Source of the DNA: Bifidobacterium minimum | GTDB lineage: Bacteria > Actinomycetota > Actinomycetes > Actinomycetales > Bifidobacteriaceae | Assembly (NCBI RefSeq): GCF_000741645.1 | Contig: NZ_JGZD01000001.1 | Location: 1 to 64,000 of the forward strand | Direction of reading: 5' to 3' | DNA: 64,000 nucleotides | In this document: positions 1 through 7,385 of the stretch, piece by piece | Layout: every line of letters starts with the position of its first letter | Numbering within the stretch: the first letter of the stretch is position 1 | Translations under genes and position numbers: made by a program | Notes under the pieces: model-generated | Told to the model about the DNA's origin: nothing | The model's input: only the letters and a program-made list of their open reading frames with translations | Database searches by the model: none

Positions 1-370
1 CATCAGAAACAGGGCGGATTCTGGGCTTGTCTTTCTCCGTCATCGTGGTCCTCCTCCTAGGTTGCACTGCTACCAGACCCTTCTCACGATACGAGACCAT
101 CCAATGATGCACCACGGCTGGGCTGATACCCAATTGCGCCGCCGCCTGTTTCTGTTGCAGACCGGCAAGACACAGGCGTACGGCTCTCACCCGCTTGGAG
201 AACGGGATGATCGGCTTGGCAATGGCATCGGCATACCGCGGATCCTCATGCAGCCAACGTTCCAAACACTGACGGGTGGGATAACCCAGATGCTCCGCGA
301 CCTGCTGGGTCGTCATATCAGTGGAGAAATACAACTCCACGGCACGACCACGCTCCTCTTGACTGAACAT
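1..370 (-). CDS. IS3-family transposase OrfA-like protein, partial
   Basis: An open frame runs from an ATG at 370 to the window edge (123 codons, no stop). The product begins MFSQEERGRAVELY and carries two helix-turn-helix-like stretches, near residues 19-45 (TTQQVAEHLGYPTRQCLERW) and 75-100 (QKQAAAQLGISPAVVHHW). This arrangement is typical of the OrfA DNA-binding subunit of IS3-family transposases. The catalytic OrfB part would lie beyond the left window edge. The start sits only about 47 bases from the left end of the neighbouring IS256-type element, so two insertion sequences abut here. The identification rests on the helix-turn-helix pattern and family resemblance only; a fused single-ORF transposase is also possible. 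Confidence 0.7.
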   Translation of the reverse strand, partial: MFSQEERGRAVELYFSTDMTTQQVAEHLGYPTRQCLERWLHEDPRYADAIAKPIIPFSKRVRAVRLCLAGLQQKQAAAQLGISPAVVHHWMVSYREKGLVAVQPRRRTTMTEKDKPRIRPVSD

Positions 371-416
371 AGAATCCTCTCGTTCAATCTCCAAGAAAAC
401 GTCCGCAGCCCCTAAC

Positions 417-1752
417 GTCCGGATTCTTGCGCAGTTTTGAGGTGGTGGGAGCATAACCCGTCCTGTGTGTACGATTTTCAATCGCTGAAAGAGAAAACCG
501 ATTGGAAAGCAGGTACGGGCCATGCCCGAGAAAATCATACAGGTCAACCAGGCCATGTTCGAGACCCAACTCGACCGGATGGTCACGGAGAAGGTCACGC
601 AGATCCTCAACCGGATGCTCGACGCCGAGGCGGACGAGCTGACGGGAACTGCGAGATACGGGCGTTCGGACGCGAGGAAGGCGTATCGGGCCGGTCATTA
701 CGAGCGAGCCTTGACGATCAAGGCCGGGAAAATGGCGGTAAAGGTGCCGAAACTCAAGGGCGCCCTGTTCGAGTCGGCGGTCATCGAACGGTACCGACGC
801 CGGGAGGAATCGGTCGAGGAGGCGCTCATCGACATGTACCTGGCCGGCGTCTCCACGCGTCGCGTCGACGACATCAGCCAGGCCCTGTGGGGTGAGCGGA
901 TGCCGTCCCAGACCCTGTCCGACAAGCTCAAAAAGATCTACGAGGACATCGACGCATGGCGGCAGCGACCGTTGTCCCAACCGTATCCGTACGTGTTCAT
1001 GGACGGCGTGTGGCACAAGCGCAGCTGGGGAGGTGCGATCGAGAACGTCTCCGTGCTCGTGGCGATCGGCGTCGGGTCGGACGGGCACCGGGAGGTCATC
1101 GGCGTGGCCGAGGGCATGAAGGAGGACGCCGCCAGCTGGAACTCGTTCGTCTCCTCGCTCATCTCACGGGGGCTTGCCGGCGTTCGGATGGTGACCGGCG
1201 ACCGGTGCGCCGGGCTCGTCTCGACGGTCGGCGGACTGCTGCCCGGAGCACGCTATCAACGCTGCATGGTGCATTTCATGCGCAACGTACTCGCCAGGGT
1301 CTCCCCGCGGCACACGCGGTGGGCCGCCGACGCCCTCAAGGCCGTGTTCGCCATGGAATCACGCGAAGCGGCGTTGGCCAAGGCCGGGCAGGTCGCCGTC
1401 GAAATGGACTCCAGGAAACTCAAGGAAGCCGCCAAGTGCCTGCGGGAGGGCATTGGCGAGACCACCACGTACCTGCTCGAGGATTATCCGGTCGAGCATC
1501 GCCGACGGATCCGGACCAACAACATGATAGAACGATTGAACCGGGAGATCCGGCGTCGGACCCGCGTCGTGGGCGCGTTCCCCGACGGCAGGAGCGCGCT
1601 GATGCTCATCACCGCACGGATTCGCTACGTGACGTCCAACGACTGGTCCACCCGGCGTTACCTGGACATGTCCCGGCTCGGCGACACCATGAACAAAGCG
1701 AACTGAAAACGCACGCGGAACGACAAAACCGAAAGTGCGCAAGACTCCGGGC
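417..1752 (+). mobile_element. IS256-family insertion sequence
   Basis: Imperfect terminal inverted repeats flank the transposase. The left end is 417-438 and the right end 1731-1752; the right end read in reverse matches the left around the core TCTTGCGCA, preceded by CCGGA. The element is about 1.34 kb, normal for IS256. I could not find a convincing 8-9 bp target duplication immediately outside the repeats, so the exact outer bases are uncertain by a few positions, or the insertion is old or rearranged. The left side abuts an IS3-type orfA. Confidence 0.8.
522..1706 (+). CDS. IS256-family (mutator-type) transposase
   Basis: This 394-residue DDE transposase catalyses movement of the surrounding element. 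Length and sequence fit the IS256/mutator family. The N-terminal part is a DNA-binding region. The first catalytic Asp is in YVFMDGVW (about residue 163), the second in VTGDRCAG (about 227), and the Glu is in NNMIERLNREIRRR (about 336). The family hallmark C-terminal pattern with paired arginines, RTRVVGAFPDGRSALML, follows. The frame is intact, so the protein could be active. The ATG at 522 has only a weak upstream purine stretch, as is common for transposases. A long antisense frame over the same bases is a coding shadow. Confidence 0.95.
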   Translation: MPEKIIQVNQAMFETQLDRMVTEKVTQILNRMLDAEADELTGTARYGRSDARKAYRAGHYERALTIKAGKMAVKVPKLKGALFESAVIERYRRREESVEEALIDMYLAGVSTRRVDDISQALWGERMPSQTLSDKLKKIYEDIDAWRQRPLSQPYPYVFMDGVWHKRSWGGAIENVSVLVAIGVGSDGHREVIGVAEGMKEDAASWNSFVSSLISRGLAGVRMVTGDRCAGLVSTVGGLLPGARYQRCMVHFMRNVLARVSPRHTRWAADALKAVFAMESREAALAKAGQVAVEMDSRKLKEAAKCLREGIGETTTYLLEDYPVEHRRRIRTNNMIERLNREIRRRTRVVGAFPDGRSALMLITARIRYVTSNDWSTRRYLDMSRLGDTMNKAN

Positions 1753-1884
1753 ACTACCGAACGCCGGCCTGACTATTCGTGCGATAAAACCTGAACGCCG
1801 ACTCGGCGTTTCCGGACCGATGCCGGGTGACACTGTGGCCGAGGGACGCAATCGCGCCCCTCGGAACGCAGCATCACAACGAGA

Positions 1885-2170
1885 ATGAGAATCGACAACG
1901 ACATGCTTCGCATATCCGATATCAGCGGATCCCCAGTGGTGGAATGCAATAGTATCCGCAGCAAAATGGCTGGGCTCAAGGGCCACGTGGCTGAGAGGAA
2001 AAGTCTGGAGCGGTGTGAAATGGGGCGCCAGGGGGGCGAAATTCGCGGCGAAGAAAATTGGCCCATTTGGACTTGCCCTATGTGCGGTCGGCGCCGGATG
2101 GGCATGGTATCGTTCCGACGCACGAGGATGGGTGCGTGTGGGGGATGCCGTGACCGGGTGCATACTCTAG
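1885..2170 (+). pseudogene. Broken Trp-rich cationic small protein (possible bacteriocin-like remnant)
   Basis: The frame 1889-2170 is open but has no ATG, GTG or TTG until far inside it. Its translation is strongly non-random: nine tryptophans and many Lys/Arg in about 80 residues (for example ADPQWWNAIVSAAKWLG, then KVWSGVKWGARGAKFAAKK, then a hydrophobic segment GPFGLALCAVGAGWAWY). An ATG at 1885 in the neighbouring frame begins MRIDNDMLRISDIS, which would join naturally to the Trp-rich frame if one base were gained or lost near 1925. I infer a frameshifted small gene. A cationic, Trp-rich amphipathic sequence next to a small membrane protein recalls bacteriocin plus immunity pairs, but no family was recognised and the function is a guess. 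Confidence 0.35.
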
Positions 2171-2229
2171 CATTGTTATGAGCTGGCACCGGTAATCACC
2201 ATGAAAGCAACATGAAAGGGGACTGAATC

Positions 2230-2637
2230 ATGAAGAGGCACGACGGAGTGCTGACATTCGCCGGATTCCTTGGACTGGCCGTCATAACCGCCCACATCAT
2301 CAACTGGTCAATCGGCGAACCATACGCGTTCTACACCTACCCGGCAATGTGGCTACTCGCACTGGTGGTCGCTGCCGTACCAGACGGCCATCGCACGAAA
2401 CGGTCCAGACGCACCCTCATCGAATTCTTCGCCGGATTCCTTGGACTGGCCGTCATAACCGCCCACATCATCAACTGGTCAATCGGCGAACCATACGCGT
2501 TCTACACCTACCCGGCAATGTGGCTACTCGCACTGGTGATACTGGCCATCGCACCCCCACGGCAGGATGCGGACACCGCGCAGGTGCAGCAGAAGACGGC
2601 GACGGCCGCGGAAACGGCCACAATGCGCAAACCATGA
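2230..2637 (+). CDS. Small membrane protein with internal tandem duplication
   Basis: This is a 135-residue protein with four predicted hydrophobic segments, preceded by a good ribosome-binding site (GAAAGGGGACT, about 2213-2223). A 37-residue block starting FAGFLGLAVITAHIINWSIG is present twice with no amino-acid change, at about residues 10-46 and 67-103. The copies are separated by a basic linker containing DGHRTKRSRR, and the C-terminal tail is polar and Ala/Thr/Gln-rich. A single-copy ancestor would be about 78 residues with two membrane segments. I do not recognise a family. The neighbouring broken Trp-rich peptide frame upstream (ending 2170) makes an immunity-like or membrane-partner role conceivable, but this is inference only. 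A strong terminator follows directly. Confidence 0.7.
   Translation: MKRHDGVLTFAGFLGLAVITAHIINWSIGEPYAFYTYPAMWLLALVVAAVPDGHRTKRSRRTLIEFFAGFLGLAVITAHIINWSIGEPYAFYTYPAMWLLALVILAIAPPRQDADTAQVQQKTATAAETATMRKP
2257..2538 (+). repeat. Exact 111-bp direct repeat inside the small membrane protein gene
   Basis: Bases 2257-2367 and 2428-2538 are identical over 111 bp (period 171 bp, a multiple of three, so the frame is kept). The 60-bp stretch between them encodes a basic linker. Total identity at synonymous positions means the duplication is very recent or maintained by gene conversion. Confidence 0.95.
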
Positions 2638-2638
2638 C

Positions 2639-2684
2639 AAGAACTGTGTCCTGACGCTTGACGGCGTCAGGACACAGTTCTTTT
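2639..2684 (+). terminator. Rho-independent terminator with 19-bp perfect stem
   Basis: Arm 2639-2657 (AAGAACTGTGTCCTGACGC) pairs perfectly with 2664-2682 across a 6-base loop and ends in TTTT. It ends transcription of the duplicated membrane protein gene. The stem is unusually long and symmetrical, with A on one side and T on the other, so it may also work from the opposite strand. Confidence 0.9.
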
Positions 2685-2919
2685 CGCTCTCTCGTTGCAC
2701 ATTGCTCAACGATTCTCTGGTTGCTTCTCTGCGATTCCCTCCGGCCGTCCGATCCACTTAGGATTCCCTGATTCCGGCCTCTCATCATATTGCCGGGTAT
2801 CGTCGGATATCGTTGTCGCGCGTACGGCACCAACACCCTCATGACGTCAAGCCCCGATGGACTTTCCCAAGCACGATGGTCACGCAATTGACAAAGGACA
2901 GTGCGGCAGTCGGGGAATA

Positions 2920-3081
2920 TCACTTCGATTGGCTGAACAACCCTTTGACGAAGGAGACACCAAGCGTGACGAGAAACAATACGAGCGAAGCCCAGAAAAG
3001 CCACAAAAGACCTTTGATCAGCAGTCCGGCGATGCCTCCGATAATCCATAGAATAAGCAGCAAGATAATCAGACCGGCCAT
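2920..3081 (-). CDS. Small hydrophobic membrane protein, 53 aa
   Basis: The ATG at 3081 is preceded by a strong GAAGGAGGG ribosome-binding site, which fixes this start inside a longer frame. The product begins MAGLIILLLILWIIGGIAG and is almost entirely hydrophobic, with two membrane segments (about residues 3-22 and 25-48) and a short polar tail ending FSQSK. It resembles the tiny Gly/Leu/Ile-rich membrane proteins of unknown function that many actinobacteria encode singly. No catalytic motif is visible. It lies downstream of mscL on the same strand, separated by a 320-base gap with a hairpin, so it is probably transcribed on its own. Confidence 0.75.
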   Translation of the reverse strand: MAGLIILLLILWIIGGIAGLLIKGLLWLFWASLVLFLVTLGVSFVKGLFSQSK

Positions 3082-3402
3082 ATTCCCTCCTTCATAAAAG
3101 CAAACTCCATTAGCTTTTAATGATAGATGACAATCACCACTCAGATGACTTTTTCTCCAGCGAAATATCCGAGCACTGCGAACAACAAGCACCACGACCA
3201 ACAGACGTTCTTGCAAATGCCGGACAGGACCGGGAACAGCCACACGACTGGAAACAGCCAGACGCGCGAGGGCAGCCAGACGCGAACAAGGCGGGGACGG
3301 GGAAGCCGCACCCGGAATGCCCCCACAACGATCAGTGCCCACCGATTTCGGTGGGCACTGAAGGCGACTTAATCTCTACGCAGTTTTACCGGACTCCTGG
3401 GA
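3082..3402. other. Gap between mscL and the small membrane protein
   Basis: No convincing gene is seen. Overlapping short frames on both strands are low-complexity, built on a repeated CCAGACGCG-type motif around 3245-3300. The gap holds the hairpin at 3333-3360 and presumably the promoter of the 53-residue membrane protein. Confidence 0.5.
3333..3360 (-). terminator. Hairpin downstream of mscL
   Basis: CAGTGCCCACCG (3333-3344) pairs perfectly with 3349-3360 across a 4-base loop. It lies 42 bases past the mscL stop codon. There is no clear T tract on either side, so it is a probable but not canonical terminator. Confidence 0.6.
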
Positions 3403-3828
3403 TCAGCGCGATGCCGCGCCATTCTGCTTGGCCAGCTCGTCACGGATCTCCTGAAGCAGCAGCACGGTCTGATCCTCGGGGCTGAGCTCCTTCTTCTCCT
3501 CATCGGCACCCTGCTTGTGCAGCATCGCCTGCGACATGTCACGAATCTTGTTGATGGGAACCAGAATGAAGAAATACACCGCGATAGCCACCAACAGGAA
3601 GTTGAGAATCGCGCTCAATATGGCCCCGAAAGAGACGGTCGCATTGTTGAAGGTAAAGGCCAGAAGCCCATTCATATTGGGCTTGCCGAAGATCATCGCG
3701 ATCAACGGATTGATGAAGCTGTCGACCACGGAATTCACGACGGCCGTGACCGCAGTGCCCATCACGACACCGACCGCCATGTCGATCATGCTTCCGCGCG
3801 AGATGAATTTCTTGAAACCGTCAATCAT
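3403..3828 (-). CDS. mscL: Large-conductance mechanosensitive channel MscL
   Basis: This 141-residue protein of the MscL family forms a homopentameric inner-membrane channel that opens under membrane tension and releases solutes during hypo-osmotic shock. The N-terminal amphipathic helix MIDGFKKFISRGSMIDMAVG and the first transmembrane helix VVMGTAVTAVVNSVVDSFI are characteristic. The second helix (AILNFLLVAIAVYFFILVPI) is followed by the charged C-terminal bundle helix rich in Glu and Lys. Two adjacent ATGs exist; the one at 3828 lies at the better distance from the AGGAGG ribosome-binding site and gives the canonical N-terminus. The gene follows the DUF3566 gene on the same strand with an 85-base gap. 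Confidence 0.97.
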   Translation of the reverse strand: MIDGFKKFISRGSMIDMAVGVVMGTAVTAVVNSVVDSFINPLIAMIFGKPNMNGLLAFTFNNATVSFGAILSAILNFLLVAIAVYFFILVPINKIRDMSQAMLHKQGADEEKKELSPEDQTVLLLQEIRDELAKQNGAASR

Positions 3829-3913
3829 CATATCCTCCTCTGATAATGGATTGTCACCCCTGACAAGAATACGTGTGGCAAAGGAGAATACCGCGGTCTG
3901 ACCACGATACCCG

Positions 3914-4456
3914 TCAGTCGTCACCCAAAACGACGTGGACGCCACCGACCAGGGACGCCACGACGTTATACAGCAGCCCCCCGATCGCCGCCAGAACGGT
4001 AAGAAGAACGACCTCCAGAACCGCGAAGATGGTGACGGCACTAAGTATGGTGCTCAGGGAGAAGATATCGGACAGATTGAAGGAGCTTGTGTCCAGACCC
4101 GTCGAGGAGACGATCTGATTGATCTGGGAGAACAGCCCCATCGCATTGAGCACCATCCAGACCAATGCCACGGCGATGATCTGGATTATTCCGCCGGCGA
4201 CCGCAAGAAGGAAAGTCACGCGCGATATGGACCAGATGTCCACTTTGGTCAGTGACAGACTCATTCTCCGAGCACGAGGAATACCACGACGGGCACGTCG
4301 CGGGGCGACGGTCGGAGTGGCCCGGGGGGACCGTGGCGGAAACACCTGCTGATCCGAGGACGAAGACCGGACCGAACGTCCATTCGGGGCCACATGCTCG
4401 CCACTCATCGACGATCGGACCACTTCGGGCATATCGTCTTCGTCATATGCGCTCAT
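3914..4456 (-). CDS. DUF3566 membrane protein downstream of gyrA
   Basis: This is an actinobacterial DUF3566 family protein of about 180 residues. The N-terminal third is hydrophilic, Pro/Ser/Arg-rich and probably disordered. It is followed by a short conserved segment (SLSLTKVDIWSISRVTFLLA) and two transmembrane regions, about residues 80-105 and 135-165. The family is almost always encoded directly after gyrA in actinobacteria, as here (73-base gap, same strand). Its biochemical role is unknown. Of two adjacent ATGs, the second (4456) is better spaced from the AAGGAAG ribosome-binding site. Confidence 0.9.
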   Translation of the reverse strand: MSAYDEDDMPEVVRSSMSGEHVAPNGRSVRSSSSDQQVFPPRSPRATPTVAPRRARRGIPRARRMSLSLTKVDIWSISRVTFLLAVAGGIIQIIAVALVWMVLNAMGLFSQINQIVSSTGLDTSSFNLSDIFSLSTILSAVTIFAVLEVVLLTVLAAIGGLLYNVVASLVGGVHVVLGDD

Positions 4457-4529
4457 CATGCTTCCTTACCCTGTCTCGTCGGCCACCGCGCAAAAACATC
4501 ACACAGAGGCTATCAGGCTTATTCGACGA

Positions 4530-7259
4530 TTACTCGCCATCTTCCGAAGTCTCCACGATACTCCCGTCAGATCCCGCATGGGAAGCCGTCGTGGCATTGG
4601 TTCCGACATCGTCGGACCCCTGCACGGACTCTGAGGCAGTAGAGGCATCCGGGCTGCGGCCATCTCCATCAGCGGAGTCGCCATCGCCGTCCTCATCGCC
4701 CTCGTCCTTCTCCTCATTGCGGGCGATGGAGATGATGAGATCCCCGGCATCGGGCTTGGCCAGCGTGACGCCCTGGGTGGCGCGCCCCGTCTCCTTGATC
4801 TCCTTGACCGCGGAACGGATGACCTTGCCGGACTTCATGATCGCAAGAATCTGATCGTCATCGCCCACGATGACGGCACCAACCAGCGTTCCGCGCCCTT
4901 CGGCAAGCTGCAGCGCCTTGACGCCGAAACCGTTGCGTCCCTGAAGTCGATACTCGCCTACCGCCGTGCGCTTGGCGAATCCCTCATCAGTGACCACCAG
5001 TAGATCGAGGTCGCTGTCGGCGGACACGACGTCCATCGCCAGCAGATCGTCACCTTCGCGGAAGCGCATACCCTGCACGCCGGCCGTCTGCCGACCCATC
5101 GGACGCAGCTGAGCATCGTCGGCGCGGAACTTCAGGCTCATGCCCTTGCGTGACACCAGCATGATGTCATCATCGGCGTTGCACAACGCCGCGCTGACCA
5201 ACTCGTCGGACGCGCCGCCCTCATCCAGGGTCAGACGCACGGCGATCAGTCCTCCCTGACGTGGCGAGTCATACTCCGACAGTCGGGTCTTCTTGACCTT
5301 GCCGGATCTCGTGGCCAGAACCAGATAGTCGGCCGCATTGTAATCGGCAATCGACAGCACCGTCTGGATGGACTCGTCCGGGGCGAACTGCAGCAGATTG
5401 GCCACATGCTGACCCTTGGAATCCCTGGAACCTTCAGGGAGTTCGTATGCCTTGAGACGGTACACCCGCCCCTTGTTCGTGAAGAACAAAAGCCAGTTAT
5501 GCGTCGAAGTGAGGAAGAAATGATCGACGATGTCGTCGTCGCGCAGCTTCGCTCCTCGGATTCCCTTGCCGCCACGATGCTGGGCACGATATTCATCGGC
5601 TTTGGTGCGCTTGACGTATCCCGATCGCGTGACGGTGACGACGACGTTCTCCTCGGCGATGAGATCCTCGTCGCTCATCTCGCCGGAGAACGGAAGTATA
5701 CGCGTGCGACGATCGTCTCCGTACTTCCCGACGATCTCATCAAGCTCGTCGCCGACAATGGAACGCTGGCGCTCAGGACTGGCGAGAATGGCGTTGTAGT
5801 CGGTTATCTTCGCCATGAGATCCTCATGCTCATCCATGATCTTCTGGCGTTCCAAAGCAGCCAGACGCCTCAGCTGCATGGCGAGGATGGCGTCCGCCTG
5901 AACGGTGTCGACATCCAGAAGGTCCATCAGCCCCGTACGGGCCGTCTCGACGTCACGCGATCTGCGGATCAGCGCGATGACCTCATCGATCATGTCCAAG
6001 GCCTTGAGATAGCCCTGAAGGATGTGGTCGCGTTCCTCCGCCTCACGCTTGAGGTACCGGGTGCGTCTGTCGATGACCTCAAGCTGGTGGGAGACCCAGT
6101 GGCGGATGAAGGCGTCAAGACTCAGCGTCCTCGGCACCCCATCGACCAGCGCCAGCATGTTGGCGCCGAAGGTCTGCTGAAGCTGCGAGTGCTTGTACAG
6201 GTTGTTGAGGACGACCTTGGGAACGGCGTCACGCTTGAGGACAAGCACCAGACGCTGGCCGGTGCGGCCCGACGTCTCATCCCGCATATCGGCGATGCCC
6301 TGGATCTTGCCGTCACGCACGGCCTCGCGAATGGACGCGGCCAGACGGTCGGGGTTGACCTGATACGGCAATTCAGTGACCACGAGGCACATGCGCCCGT
6401 GGATCTCCTCGGTGCTGACGACGGCCCGCATGGTGATGAGTCCTCGGCCCGTGCGGTACGCCTTCTCGATTCCTCGATGACCGAGAATCGTCGCGCCAGT
6501 GGGGAAGTCCGGCCCCTTGATGCGTGCGATCAACGCATCGAGAAGCTCCTCCCTCGTCGCCTCGGGATGGTCCAGAGCCCAGTGGACGCCATCGGCCACC
6601 TCGCGCATGTTGTGCGGAGGAATGTTGGTGGCCATGCCCACGGCGATGCCCGCCGAACCGTTGACGAGAAGATTGGGGAACCGCGCGGGGAGAACCGTGG
6701 GCTCCTGGGTCTTCCCATCGTAGTTGGGCACGAAGTCGACCGTGTCCTTGTCGATGTCCCGGACCATCTCCATGGCGAGCGGAGCCATACGGCACTCCGT
6801 GTACCTCATGGCGGCCGCGGGATCATCACCCGGGGAACCGAAGTTCCCCTGTCCGTCGACAAGCATGTACCTCATGGACCAGGACTGGGCCATACGCACC
6901 AACGTGTCATAGATGGCGGAATCCCCATGGGGATGGTACTTGCCCATCACATCGCCGACCACGCGTGAGCACTTATTGTAGCCGCGGTCGGGGCGATACC
7001 CGCCGTCATACATCGCGTAGATCACACGACGATGGACGGGTTTCATCCCGTCGCGGACATCGGGAAGCGCGCGCTCCACGATAACCGACAGGGCATACGC
7101 CAGATAGGACTCGCGCATCTCCTGCTGGAGATCCATGCTTTTGACCCGCGCACCCTTCATCAGACCATAGTCCGTCTGATCGGCCTCCTGAGGACTCTCC
7201 GGCTCCAGAGGCGATTCCGGGACCGTCAACCCGTCATTGTCGTTCACATCGTCAGACAC
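4530..7259 (-). CDS. gyrA: DNA gyrase subunit A
   Basis: GyrA is the breakage-reunion subunit of DNA gyrase, which with GyrB introduces negative supercoils. The 909-residue length is normal for actinobacteria. The catalytic tyrosine lies in [10 protein letters not shown] at Tyr153. The quinolone-resistance region [13 protein letters not shown] has Ser114 and Asp118 at the positions where resistance substitutions usually occur, that is, the susceptible-type residues. The C-terminal beta-pinwheel blades follow from about residue 530. The extreme C-terminus is a highly acidic, low-complexity tail ([16 protein letters not shown]), a common variable feature. The gene lies 126 bases downstream of gyrB and is probably co-transcribed with it. 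Confidence 0.99.
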   Translation of the reverse strand: MSDDVNDNDGLTVPESPLEPESPQEADQTDYGLMKGARVKSMDLQQEMRESYLAYALSVIVERALPDVRDGMKPVHRRVIYAMYDGGYRPDRGYNKCSRVVGDVMGKYHPHGDSAIYDTLVRMAQSWSMRYMLVDGQGNFGSPGDDPAAAMRYTECRMAPLAMEMVRDIDKDTVDFVPNYDGKTQEPTVLPARFPNLLVNGSAGIAVGMATNIPPHNMREVADGVHWALDHPEATREELLDALIARIKGPDFPTGATILGHRGIEKAYRTGRGLITMRAVVSTEEIHGRMCLVVTELPYQVNPDRLAASIREAVRDGKIQGIADMRDETSGRTGQRLVLVLKRDAVPKVVLNNLYKHSQLQQTFGANMLALVDGVPRTLSLDAFIRHWVSHQLEVIDRRTRYLKREAEERDHILQGYLKALDMIDEVIALIRRSRDVETARTGLMDLLDVDTVQADAILAMQLRRLAALERQKIMDEHEDLMAKITDYNAILASPERQRSIVGDELDEIVGKYGDDRRTRILPFSGEMSDEDLIAEENVVVTVTRSGYVKRTKADEYRAQHRGGKGIRGAKLRDDDIVDHFFLTSTHNWLLFFTNKGRVYRLKAYELPEGSRDSKGQHVANLLQFAPDESIQTVLSIADYNAADYLVLATRSGKVKKTRLSEYDSPRQGGLIAVRLTLDEGGASDELVSAALCNADDDIMLVSRKGMSLKFRADDAQLRPMGRQTAGVQGMRFREGDDLLAMDVVSADSDLDLLVVTDEGFAKRTAVGEYRLQGRNGFGVKALQLAEGRGTLVGAVIVGDDDQILAIMKSGKVIRSAVKEIKETGRATQGVTLAKPDAGDLIISIARNEEKDEGDEDGDGDSADGDGRSPDASTASESVQGSDDVGTNATTASHAGSDGSIVETSEDGE

Positions 7260-7385
7260 TGTGTTCTCCTACCTGCATCCGCTGCTTGTCTCGTTGTTCA
7301 CGCACCCGGCCGTGACATCCCCTTCGATGCCGACCCGGTGACCTTCATGTGGATTTTCGTGTGGATTCCCACGCGCGATTCCCGT

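Noticed and set aside
384..1088. 234-aa minus-strand frame over the transposase
   Set aside because: It is antisense to an intact IS256 transposase and Pro/Arg/Leu/Asp-rich; a coding shadow.
1773..2189. 138-aa minus-strand frame opposite the Trp-rich region
   Set aside because: Mixed basic composition; no start signal, and it is the complement of the more protein-like plus frame.
3120..3485. 121-aa plus-strand frame between mscL and the small membrane protein
   Set aside because: Low-complexity polar sequence running into mscL antisense; no ribosome-binding site.
5406..6968. 520-aa plus-strand frame opposite gyrA
   Set aside because: Antisense to gyrA; composition (Asp/Gly/Arg/His-rich) is that of a high-GC shadow.
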